The position numbers and the translations under genes were made by a program. From assembly GCA_013054445.1 (NCBI GenBank), contig JAAMPI010000632.1, positions 1 to 29,810 of the forward strand: a DNA stretch of 29,810 nt, written 5' to 3'. Origin of the DNA: Cudoniella acicularis. Taxonomy: Eukaryota; Ascomycota; Leotiomycetes; Helotiales; Helotiaceae. The notes beneath the pieces are model-generated. The model saw only the letters and a list, made by a program, of their open reading frames with translations, did not search any database and was not told the origin of the DNA. This document shows, one piece after another, positions 1-10,100 of this stretch (positions are counted from its first letter, which is position 1; every line of letters begins with the position of its first letter).

Positions 1-290
1 TATCGAAGGAATAAGGTTTATTTGCGTTTTAATTATACGATTACAGGCAAAAGGAATCATAAGAATAGCTTCAATTATGTCAGGATTGCCTTTGCAGTGA
101 CACGGGGGCAGTAATCAGGTGCTATGGTGGAGAGACAAGTGGGGTGCTGGACGGTATCGCAATAGTGGCAAGAAAGTGGCAAAATAACATCTGAACCAGG
201 GGGGGGATAGTATTAATGTAACTTGAGACGTAGCAGTTTTACGTATAAGTATGGTGTTTAATCTCGCATTTGCAGTTCTGGGATTCCTCG
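1..290. other. non-coding DNA, no gene recognised
   Basis: No convincing reading frame or known motif was seen. CA and TG dinucleotides are common here (for example around 80-180), so this stretch is not RIP-mutated, unlike the DNA right of 5.7 kb. It may be intergenic DNA or debris from the 5' loss of the PKS-NRPS gene. Confidence 0.5.
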
Positions 291-640
291 CAAGGCTTTG
301 CTATGGAAGCCGTGTACGATGTTTTGGGATCTTTGGTTTGGTCTAAGACAAAGTAAACGGATTGCGCCCAGGTTTACAGACAAGAAATTCAGCATTATTG
401 ACAAGGCTCTGCTATGGAAGCCATATACGATGTTTTAGGATTGTCAACAGTTAAGTCGGGGAAGAAAGGCGGGTAACGCCCGGATTGATTCATTCATAGC
501 CAAAAAGTTTCAGCATCGCCGACAAGGCACTGTTAATGAGGGAGCCGAGTACGATATTTTGAGATGCTCAATCGTTGGTCATGAAGGAGAAACAAAAGAC
601 GGGTCACGCCCGGATTTACAGACCCGAGCTTGGCAAACTC
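291..640. repeat. threefold imperfect direct repeat, unit about 111-121 bp
   Basis: A block beginning CAAGGC, followed by GCTATGGAAGCC and TACGATGTTTT-like sequence, starts at 291, 402 and 523. A second shared block with a GCCCGG/GCCCAGG core and a GGTTTACAGAC or GGATTTACAGAC tail lies at about 361, 471 and 601. A TTCAGCAT-like segment precedes units 2 and 3. Spacings are 111 and 121 bp, so these are diverged tandem copies of one unit. I do not recognise the family. A decayed minisatellite or short-element array beside the truncated gene are both possible. Confidence 0.7.
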
Positions 641-980
641 ATCAGCCCCCCGCCGCCGCGTCCCCAAGCTCAGCTCAGGTTGAATGCCAAGTCGCCAACA
701 CTCATGACGTGCTGGGCAGTGCTCATTGGGCCTCGTAAGGCTGCTTACAACCAGCTGGGGGCCGCGACTCGGATCCGGGCGTAAATCCGGATTTGATGTA
801 GAAGGGGATTCGGATCCGAGGAAAGGTAAAAATAAGGTCGGAAAGCCACCTGCAACACTTGACATCGTCATTCTTCTTGCGTGTCGTCGGTCCGGACACT
901 CCCGCACTCCGCGTGGAGATAGAGAATTCTCCGATGCACTTGCACGACATCAGGAATCGTCCTGGGAGTACAAACCGGGT
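641..980. other. non-coding or unresolved DNA upstream of the PKS-NRPS remnant
   Basis: The NADPH-binding first half of the ketoreductase should lie here if the gene were complete, but I find no glycine-rich motif in any frame. The stretch holds short inverted arms ATCCGG (773-778) and CCGGAT (787-792) and an ordinary CA/TG content. Open frames on both strands look like chance. A decayed short element or rearranged DNA is possible. Confidence 0.4.
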
Positions 981-982
981 AA

Positions 983-1560
983 AATAGTGTGGATATTTGC
1001 GTCGTGAGAATGGATGTTGCAGATCGGGCACAGGTTCACGAAACAGTTTCGATGCTCCGAGATTCTATGCCTGGGATTGCCGGCGTAGCTAATGCTGCAA
1101 TGATTCTTGAAGATTCCCTCTTTCTCAATACTACAGCCGCGACTGTCGAAAAACAACTGAAACCCAAAGTTGCTGGTACAATCCATCTTGACGAGGAGTT
1201 TGCTCAGAAGAGCCTGGATTTCTTTGTCCTCTTCTCCTCGCTGGCCAGTGAGTGCGGCAATCCTGGACAATTTATATACCACGCTGCCAATATGTTTATG
1301 ACGAGCTTAGTTGCACGGCGAAGACATAGTGGCCTTTCAGCATCTGTAATCCATATTGGCATGATTGTGGATGTGGGATATGTTGCAAAAAGTCAAAGGA
1401 CGAATATCAACATTGAGCACCATCTTCGTTCACTATTTTGCGCGCCACTCGCGGAGACGGATTTCCATCGCTTATTTGCGGGAGCGATTTTATCTGGTCA
1501 CCTAGATTCAGGGAATGCAGAGCTGTCGATGGGGATTCAGCCGTTTATCGGCGATCCCTC
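983..1560 (+). other. ketoreductase (KR) domain, C-terminal half
   Basis: The frame opens after a TAA at 980-982. It reads the family pattern MDVADR, then GVANAAMILEDSLF, an FSSLAS segment carrying the active-site serine, and YHAAN with the catalytic tyrosine and asparagine. The glycine-rich NADPH site expected about 100 residues earlier is absent, so the domain could not bind cofactor. Confidence 0.88.
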
Positions 1561-1689
1561 TGCCTCCACGAGACCACCGTGGTATAATAATCCTCGTTTC
1601 TCTCACATGATAGTTCCTCTAAATTCTACCGACGGATCGCAGTCTAGCACATCGACTCAGCAGTACGGTAACAGGCTTGAGGATATGAG

Positions 1690-1935
1690 TTCCATCGCTG
1701 AAGCGGTAGAAATCTTCCAGGACCTGTTTTCTAAGAAAATCGAATCAATGATGAAGGCTTCTGTGGTGTCGCTTGACGTTAAAGCACCGCTGTCAGACCT
1801 GGGTCTTGACTCTTTTCTTGCCGTAGAGATACGTACGTGGTTGCTCCAAGTTATGAAAGTTGATGTCCCTCTGCTTAGAATTCTGGGTCGAGAGTCTATG
1901 GTGTCTATCTCGACCCGAGCTGCGCATAGATATGT
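1690..1935 (+). other. acyl carrier protein (ACP) domain of the PKS part
   Basis: The segment LGLDSFLAVEIRTWLL is the classic ACP helix-2 motif. The serine codon at 1811-1813 would carry the phosphopantetheine arm, so the attachment residue is intact. A Ser/Thr-rich linker to the condensation domain follows and is broken by the TAG at 2057-2059, after which the same frame stays open into the C domain. Confidence 0.87.
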
Positions 1936-2179
1936 TGAGGAAATGCCAGTTAAGAAAAACGAGCAGATTACAGCACTGCCCATGCAGATTGAGCCTGAAG
2001 TTGATCTTGATATCAGCCAAAACAGTTCGTCCACGTACTCTGGATCCACTGGATACTAGACTGAAAGGTCTCAAGGCTCTGAGTCCGCAAAATCCGCACC
2101 ATCGTCGGGTACCACGAAGCCTTCCGAGTGCGCGTGCGCCAATGAACCCGAATATACGCGTACCGAATGCACATCATTC

Positions 2180-3450
2180 CCACAAGCTAGCCTTCACTTT
2201 TTACACAACTTTCTGGATGACCAGACAATGTTTAACATCACCACAGAGTACAACATCAAAGGTCAGCTCAACGTCTCTAGATTTGCACGAGCACTTGAAA
2301 AGACTTTGGCCCGTCATGAGGCTTTTCAGACTTGCTTTTTCACTGAGCCTGGGAGTACCGAACTGCGTCGAGGCATAGTGTCTAATATTAGTTTGAAAGG
2401 CCGATTCACTCACATCAAGGTATCAGCCGCTGAAGATGTCGAGCAAAAGTTCCAAGCATTTGCTGGTCACCACTGGGAGCTCGCCAATGGGCAAACATTC
2501 AAAGCGATGCTCTTTACCCATTCACCGGAAACTCACACAGTCATTTTCGGATGCCACCATATCATTATGGGTGGTATGAGCTGGCATATATTCCTCCGGG
2601 ATCTGGACCTTGCGTACCAGATGTCTCCATTCACAACAAACCCAAATTCATATCTAGACTTTTCTCGCCAGCAGATAGACGCTCTACAGAGCGGAGAGTT
2701 TGAAGAAAGCATAGAATATTGGACACGTGAGCTTGACCCGATTCCAGGCGTGCTCCCACTACTTCCATTTGCACGGCAGAAGAGCAGACAGCCACATCGT
2801 GTGTCCGCAATCATATAGTCCGAAAAGAACTGGATGCCAACATTGTCGATAAAATAAAAGATGTGAGCAAAGCATACCGGGTGACGATAATGCAATTCTA
2901 CCTGGCCATTGTACAAGCTCTCTTTGCCCGTTTGCTCGAGTTGGACGAAATTTGTATTGGCGTCACGGACGCCGGTCGAATTACTACGGGGAGCTTCACG
3001 GAAACTATTGGCCATTTTAGTAATTTGCTATCTATGCGCTTTTACATAAATAGGCAACGACCATTCGCAGAGGTGGTGCAAGATACATCCAGAACTGTAC
3101 TGAACGGGCTTAGCCATGCGCAGGTTCCAATCGATATCCTCCTAAAACGACTGGGAATGAAACGCTCCTCGGTATATGCCCCTCTATTCCAAATCGCCTT
3201 CAATTACCGGATTGGAGATTTGCTACAGACCAAGCTGGGAAACTGCTCTATGGATTTTACTCGATACTTGGACGCGAAGACGCCCTACGATCTAACCTTT
3301 AATGTGACGCAAACTTCCCAGAGAGGCCATCTCATCGAAGTGTCATCCAACGCTCACCTATACTCGATTGCTGCCACCGAATTGGTATTGGATAGCTATA
3401 TAAGCTTGCTTGAAATCCTCTCCGTTGAATCGTCGCAGAAGTTACAGGAC
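2180..3450 (+). other. condensation (C) domain with altered HHxxxDG motif
   Basis: The first half (frame of 2228-2818) contains HHIIMGGMSW. In C domains this motif is HHxxxDG, so the aspartate position is glycine (GGT, 2570-2572). The second half continues from about 2,815 in another frame (RKELDANIVDKIK, later PIDILLKRLG and FQIAFNYR), so a small insertion or deletion lies at about 2,790-2,815. The motif aspartate is structurally and functionally important in known C domains, so activity was probably already lost. I cannot tell whether the change came before or after the frameshift. Confidence 0.88.
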
Positions 3451-3529
3451 TGTAAACTCAGCAGCCATGCCCAACCAGCACTTTTGGGACGAGGTCCAAG
3501 AGTCCAGTATCTGTGGCTTGAGACACTGT

Positions 3530-4985
3530 CAGAGAGATTTCACCAAATTTGCTCTGCTTTCCCGGACAAAGTATCCATCAAAGATGGCCAGGGTTTCGCG
3601 ACGTACGCTCAGTTTGCAAGTAGGGTGAATGCCACCGCAGCAGCTCTAGTTGAGGCCGGCGTCTGCCCGGCCGCGAGTGTGGCAATTCTCTGTGAGCCGA
3701 GCATTGATATATGAGTGATTATGCTAAGCATCTTGCATCTTGGAGCAGTGTACGTCCCACTCGATCCAACCCTGCCAGTCGCACGGCAACGCACCATGAT
3801 GGAGGCTTGTAAGCTAGATTTGCTATTGTTTTACAACGCCACTGCTGGTGTGGTGACCCAGCATGACAATGGTGTACCTATTCCCAGGCTTAATTTGTCT
3901 GAGCTGTCCGTCTCAAAACAGAAGCCTCCAGCCGCGACATACGATGGTAATCAGACTGCTCTTCACCAGTGGCTCCACCGGCACCCCCAAAGGCATCAGG
4001 CTTACCCAAAGCGGCATCATGAACTACGCCGCAGCCAAGAGTGCTATATTCGCCCTTGGCCAGGTGAAAGTACTGCAGCAAAGCTCCACGGGATTTGACA
4101 TGTCTATTGTCCAGGCATTCAATGCTTTCGCTAACGCGGGGACGTTGGTGATTGCTCCGTCACAATTTCGCGGTGATCCGGTTAAGATCGCAGATTTGAT
4201 GCTGGAAGAGTCCATCTATTGCACAATATGTACTCCCATAGAGTATTTAACCCTCACTACCTACTCTGCGGGCTCTCTGCGAAAATGTACTTCATGGCGA
4301 TATGCTTGCTCAGGCGGAGAGGCTATTGTCGATGGGCTTGTGACTGCCTTTCGACAATTGGAGCTGCCGAATATCACCTTGACCGATTGTTACGGGCCAA
4401 CGGAAGTGTCATGCGCCGTAACATTGCAGTTTTTACTAATCCAAGCGAGTATCGAAAGGAATGATGCACTTTACTCCTTGGGCAAAGCCATTCCAAACAC
4501 ATCTGTTTACATCCTCGACAGTAACTGCGAGCCATTACCTCCTGGGTTCCCCGGCGAAATATGTGTTGGCGGCCGCGGCGTTGCGGGAGACTACCTGAAC
4601 ACCGAGATTAGCTCTACGAAGTTCGTTTATGACCCTTTTGCCACGCCTGAGGATGTCTCCAAAGGTTGGAACCGCATATACAGGACAGGCGACAAGGGAT
4701 ACCTGCTCGAAGATGGTTCCCTAGTGTTCTTGGGCAGAATCGACGGCGACACGCTCGTGAAGCTTCGTGGCTTCCGGATCGAGCTCAACGAAGTCGCCAA
4801 CGCCATCTTAGGAGCTGCACAGGGCTCGTTAGCTGATGCGGTCGTTACAGTCCGTGGCCAGCCCAAGTTCCTCGTCGCTCACGTAGTATTGGCGCAAGGG
4901 AATTATCTAAGCTAAGCGGAGCTTGATAAGCTTTGCGTTGGTCTTCCGCTGCCTCGCTACATGCTACCTTCAATGATCATTCCGT
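3530..4985 (+). other. adenylation (A) domain, broken
   Basis: Amino-acid-activating domain. Core motifs seen: the A3 phosphate loop FTSGSTGTPKG (3962-3994), A5 YGPTE, A7 YRTGD, A8 GRIDGDTLVKLRGFRIEL and A10 NGKVDRK (5009-5029). Lesions are a TGA at 3712 where the family usually has a coding residue (TGG to TGA is a plausible single change), a frame change just before A3, and a TAA at 4913 between A8 and A10. I did not try to predict the activated amino acid. Confidence 0.9.
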
Positions 4986-5074
4986 TAGACCGCTTGCCCG
5001 CGACAATCAATGGAAAGGTGGACAGGAAAACGGTAGCGACGCTTCCATTACCGGAAGTAAGTCGGATGACGAGT

Positions 5075-5320
5075 AATGAAGGCAGACTTACCGTCGCAGA
5101 AGGGGAGCTGCGAATCATCTGGAGAGATGTTTCGGACAAAGCAGCTGGCGCTACAAGCATCAAGGCAGACACGGATTTCTTCACCACGGGTGGGAGCTCG
5201 CTACTCCTTGTTCGCTTGCAGAGTGCTCTCAAGAAGAGGATGGGTGTGCGCATCGCACTTCATGAGTTATACCGGACCAGCACACTACGCGCGATGGCAG
5301 ATGCAACAAGCGAGGAACGA
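5075..5320 (+). other. thiolation (peptidyl carrier) domain
   Basis: The segment DFFTTGGSSLLLVRLQ is the carrier-protein motif. The serine codon AGC at 5195-5197 is the expected phosphopantetheine site. It is in frame with A10 and with the R domain that follows, and is undamaged within itself. Confidence 0.88.
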
Positions 5321-5434
5321 AGCCAACTCGTCACAGAGAGTATAGACTGGAAGGCAGAGACATCCATCGATCCCAATCCCGACCATGATCTCAGGGCTGG
5401 TACCCACAATACGGCCTCGTCTTCGCCGCAGCAA

Positions 5435-5691
5435 ACCCAACGTCAAGTTGTTCTTACAGGGGCGACTGGCTTCTTGGGTTCCGAGATCCTCGCAGCCTTA
5501 ATCGGCGACGAGGACGTCGCCAACATACACTGCATCGCCGTCCCAACAGACACGCGAGATAAGCTACCTGAAAACCCCAAGGTCCTCGTGTATCAGGGCA
5601 GCCTCTTAAGTCCGAATCTAGGTCTATCGAAAAGAGAGATGGCGGTCTTAAAGCGAACATGGATCAGATAATCCATGCAGGCGCGCAGGTG
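5435..5691 (+). other. terminal reductase-like (R) domain, truncated
   Basis: It begins with the Rossmann motif VVLTGATGFLGSEIL. A one-base frame change near 5,640-5,655 leads into DQIIHAGAQV (5662-5691), which matches the next conserved block of R domains. A TAA follows at 5692 and all homology stops. Fewer than a third of a normal R domain remains, so product release would be impossible. Confidence 0.88.
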
Positions 5692-5705
5692 TAACGTTCT
5701 AGTTA

Positions 5706-5731
5706 TCACGTGAGATCTCGATGTCACGTGA
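5706..5731. repeat. paired TCACGTGA palindromes at the island edge
   Basis: Two identical 8-bp palindromes, TCACGTGA, lie at 5706-5713 and 5724-5731, separated by GATCTCGATG. Together they form an imperfect 26-bp palindrome 14 bp inside the point where PKS-NRPS homology ends. The position suggests an element terminus or recombination site, but a chance E-box pair cannot be excluded. Confidence 0.5.
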
Positions 5732-5734
5732 AGG

Positions 5735-6060
5735 GGTTTACTTAGTCTTAAAAGTCGTTTAATCGATAAAAGAAGGTCAAAAAGTCCTTATTATAAAGGA
5801 GAAATACGACGAAATAGAGGAAGAAGAGGAGAAGGCTCGAGACAAGTTGCTTATAGAGGGACTAAGGGGGAAACACATATAGTAAGCGCACCTTTCTATT
5901 TAAGGTATCTTACTAACGAAGTAATAGGGTCGTTAAGATAGTAGATATCTTTAAGGAACACCGCCGCGTTACCGAATCTACCTACGGCCGTTAACAGACT
6001 TATAATTATATAGTAGTAAGTAAATATCTCCGACCTAAGGACGGTAATATGTTACTAAGG
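5735..6060. other. RIP-mutated DNA, no gene recognised
   Basis: AT-rich DNA between the island edge and the first coding relic. A purine-rich run lies at about 5,790-5,850. I saw no recognisable protein in any frame. Confidence 0.4.
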
Positions 6061-6068
6061 CTTAGTAG

Positions 6069-7130
6069 GATACCGATCGAGGTCGGCTTAAGAATCATAG
6101 AACTAATAGAGAGAACTATACAAGTGATCAACAACGCCGGCGAGGGCAGTCGCCTGTTCCGCTAGTATTTTTTAAAACTCGGACTTTCGACCTACTCTTT
6201 AAGCTATAGGGCCTACGATTATACCCGAAAAGGATAGACGACAATGTCCGAAAAGCGCTCGAAGAAAGTCACTACTAGCTTCTAACTAGAGATTATCAAT
6301 TACTATATATCGGTTCCTAGCTGTTTTAATCTACCGAATCAGACATCTAGGAATTCTATCGGTTTACTTTCTACGAAAAGCTAGAGACAGAACGACATAA
6401 GCTCTTTATTAGCATTTAAAGGAGTTAGAATGATTCTACCGGGGAAAAATTAACAACTAAGCAAGTAACTTAGTAGTAGCGAAATATGATTATTAGTATT
6501 TTTTAATAAGCCAGTTACCTAAACATTATTAATAAAGCTAAGTATATTAGTACGCGATTAATAAAACGATTAAAGCCAGATTATCTGCCGAACGGTACCT
6601 TTACTACGATTACGTGGTTACCTAGCTATACTCTTATAATGATCTTTAAAGAAGTATTATACTACTAGAGACACTTGACAAGAACGAAACGGGAGAAAGA
6701 GCGTAGCAAGTTGTCGTTGCTTTTACGAGCTTAAGAGTGATTGATATGATAGAGGTAAGCGTCTAATTAAGAGAATAAGAGAACATTTACTTACTATATA
6801 TTCTAGGAAGAGTTTAGGGAATCTTAGGTATTAATCGGTAGTATACTACCGTCAGGTTATAAGTGATGTTCTAAAGGAGCTTTAAGATGACCAGAAGCTT
6901 CCTAAAGGTATCTAATCGAAGTTAAAAGGCATTATTAAATATAAGGAGAAGAGGTTAAATAGCGAAGACTTATTAGGTTTAGAATGTCTAGTAGATCTTA
7001 AGGTCTTAGGGTAGGCCTCTACCGGTAGAAGTGAAACCCTCTTATTGTTCGGGTCCTATACGGACTAGACTACTACGCTCGTTTATTAACAAGTTTTGAT
7101 TTAGAATTCTAAACTACTAGAGATATAAAA
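6069..7130 (+). pseudogene. unrecognised coding relic next to the island edge
   Basis: Reading through TAG and TAA as former Gln or Trp, the frame of position 6069 stays coherent to about 6,480. It gives a basic Gln/Arg-rich start, then patterns such as LYPKRIDDNVRKALEESHY and EFYRFTFYEKLETERHKLF. A second Lys/Glu-rich frame (of position 6727) covers about 6,730-7,130, so at least one frame change or intron lies between. About 350 codons in total. It sits just inside the boundary and points into the island, the place and direction of a captain gene in Starship elements. However, I see no feature of the DUF3435 recombinase and the length is about half. It converges on the patatin-like relic. 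Family unknown; coding origin itself is moderately likely. Confidence 0.4.
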
Positions 7131-10100
7131 CTATTTTACTTACTAAATCCGTAGCCTCTTTCTAGCTAGTAGGTCATACTCTACTAAGCTCTTCCTCTTC
7201 TTATAATATACTCTCCTAAAGTGAGTATTCAAACCTTATACTATGACTAACTTCTCTATCGAATATAGCGATCCGCTAATATTATATGGCTCTAAGTTGC
7301 CTTACTTAAAGGATATCGTAAACCTATCGCCGAGACTTAGCTCTACTCGTTTCCGAAAGTTTCTATCTTTACTAATAAAGGAAGGCTCGCCGACTTCTCT
7401 AGGAATAGGATAGTCGTTTAAGTAAAAGGTGGCTTTCGATAACTAATCAAGTAGTAGTTTAAATTTAGGTTTATTTCGGCGTACTAAGTAGAAAATAGAT
7501 CTTATACCTATATATTTCCTATTATATCTTTCCGGGATTAAGTTTAATTCGAAGTAGAATAAAGATATAATAGTATAGCGTACTATGTTATTAATAACTT
7601 TAGTTATTAAATGATCCTCCTAAGCCTTTAATTAAAGCTTATATATACTCTTCGTGTTGTCTAGTCTTGGTAATACGCCGTCAAACTCGGTATTAAGGCG
7701 GTGATATCTAGGATAAGTTCGGAAGATCTGTTTAACATGTTTATCACGTATTCTCTCCTAGAACATACGCTATAATCTAGGGAAAGCTCTATCCTTCTAG
7801 AGACTAAGGAGACTAAATACTAATATAGATAGCTTGTTATTATTCGTACGCGGGGTGCCGGTGCCTAGCGAGACTATAAAATCCGGCTCTTTAGCTAGTA
7901 GGAATATGGCTACTACCTTTAAAAGCGCCGAGATTAGCGGGTCGTTCTCGAGAGGTCTTACGTCTTAGAACGTGCCGACCCTATCTATTTTTTTAGGCGG
8001 GAAAAACCTATAGGACGTAGTTAATCGTATAAAACATTAGAGGGGAGGAGAGAGTAGCAAACCCAGGTGCTGCTAATATAGATCTTATACTAGGTCTTGT
8101 GTTAGTTAAGGTAGCGGAAGAAAGATTAAGTGATTACTTGTATTTCCTAGAGTAGCACTCTCCTATAGCCGTCCTCCGGCCGTATAACGTGGTATCCTAC
8201 TACTGATTAGTTTAGCGAATAGAATAATTCTTAGAGACGTACCTTGATCTAGGCCTCGGGTTCCTATACCGTTATAGTTTATAAAAATATAGCTTGACGG
8301 TTTACGGATAGTAGTAACGGGCAAACCTACTCGGGTATCTATAGAAGTTGCGTATAAGTAGTCTAAGATAGTCTTTTCTTTTCCGAACACTACTTATAAT
8401 ACGGCCTCGATATTTTCTACTAGGTATAAACTATCCGCTCGAAACGCCTTTAAAAGTATATATATACTAGGTATAAGGCGTATACGGGATAGGATAGGGA
8501 TACGGGATAAGATAGGAGATAGAATATTAGATATAATAGGGATAAAAACTTGTCGAGGTTTAAAAGTAAGATCTACTAACTTTATAAATGCTTTAGTAGA
8601 GTCATCGATAGACGAGCCGTTAAGGAACATGTCTATGATAATCAGGCCCCTTAGGCATATCAGTATAGAGTCCTTTAAGATCCTAACGGGATGACGTACC
8701 TAAACTAATATTAAATACGACTTTAAAAAACTTTTATAGTAGGATCCGTAGCCTAATACGGTCTTCTATTCTTTTTATATACTTTAGAGGTAAGACGCCT
8801 CGTGTCTCTCCTCTATCGATATATAAGACCCCCCCCTACTCTAGTAGTAGGAGGATAGATCTTTACGACTACCTCTTTAGGTATCTCGACTCCGTAGAGG
8901 AAACAGCGGTAGACTCTAAAGATCTAGGGGTCGTCTATATAGTACTCTCCGAATACTAGAACACAGTTTTCGTAGACAATATGTCTATATAGTAAGCTAT
9001 ATTAAGGTCTACGGCGTAAGCAAACAAGATAGGTAATACTACTCTAGATATTACGCTATCGACCTTTAAAAATTTTAAGGTTAACTCTATAGATCTCTAA
9101 GGAAAGTATCTCTCCGCTACGGATAGATTACTTAAAAAATTCTCGTAGCTAGCTTTCGACCTTACTAATAAAGCCACTTCGAAAGATCATATCTCGCGAT
9201 CCTTTAAAGGCTATTACTTTAGATTTACTTATCTAGTAAAATATATCCCTATATAAGGTCTAAAATACGTCTTTAGGCTTAAATATTAGATCGAAAATTA
9301 GAATCTATAAATATTTAAAGAGGTGACTATAGCTTATTATAAGTGTCTAGAAGATAATTGTCTAAGAGGATACTCGAAGCGATAATAGGGGCTATAAACT
9401 TAGTTAGCTCCTTTACTGACTTTATATACTTTAAGAAGATAGATAAATACTTAGCCAAGTCTTTAGTAACAGGATTCTGTTTCCTCGAGGCCTTAATAAA
9501 ATCGAATAGGCCTTCGGAGGTTTAAGAAAAGTAGTCGTAAGCGTATCGGAAAAGAGTAGCGAAATACGTTATAGAGAACAAGGTACGGGCGTCTTCTCTA
9601 TTCCTTCGTACTTTATCCGATCTATTTAAGAGACACTCCTTTAAGCGTCTATATCGAGCTTTAGAAGAGACTTTATAATCTAAGAGAAGAGCGACGACCT
9701 AAATGTCCGATATCTACTTAGACAGCTCGTATATCGTTTCCTCTCTTAATAACTAAAGAAAGGCCTTTCTAGCCTCCTTCTTTTCGTAGGCTCCTAGACG
9801 TATCTTATCGGTCACGATAATTACTCTAGGGTACGTGTTTCTTAGAAGCGTCGACGACTAGCCTTTCTCTAGCTATACGGCCAAGCGGCGCGCGATCTGT
9901 CTAAAACCACTAAGGTCAGTAGAGAAGAAATAAAAGACGTCTATAAAGGGCAAAAGGAGATAGGAATAAATACTATCTATAGTTCTATCTAGAGTAATAC
10001 GCGAGTCTATTATAGGTCTTAATAAGGCTCGTCTTATTGTTTCGTAACATTTCTCCGCCGAAGGCACTTTAGTCCTTAAGCCCTATTTAGGGAGGTCGCC

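Larger units (their letters stand above)
981..5691 (+). pseudogene. hybrid PKS-NRPS remnant: KR-ACP-C-A-T-R (partial)
   Basis: This is the 3' two-fifths of a fungal PKS-NRPS of the tetramic-acid synthetase type. Such enzymes build a polyketide, condense it with one amino acid (C, A and T domains) and release it through a reductase-like or Dieckmann-type R domain. Seen in order: end of the ketoreductase, ACP, condensation, adenylation, thiolation, and the first roughly 85 residues of R. The KS, AT, DH and MT domains and the NADPH-binding half of KR are missing. Lesions are stops at 2057 (TAG), 3712 (TGA) and 4913 (TAA), and frame changes near 2,790-2,815, 3,950-3,965 and 5,640-5,655. R ends at 5,691, where the AT-rich island begins. 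The stops are each single-base changes inside otherwise well-kept domains, so decay followed truncation and insertion or occurred beside them. It cannot make a functional synthetase. Whether a sister copy exists elsewhere cannot be seen. Confidence 0.93.

Noticed and set aside
533..907. Open frames of 60-125 codons on both strands over 533-1282
   Set aside because: They overlap the direct repeats and the KR fragment in the wrong frame and show no domain; these are chance frames.
1657..2378. Open frames antisense to, or shifted from, the ACP/C region
   Set aside because: They are shadows: the carrier and condensation motifs lie in the + frame of 989 and 2228.
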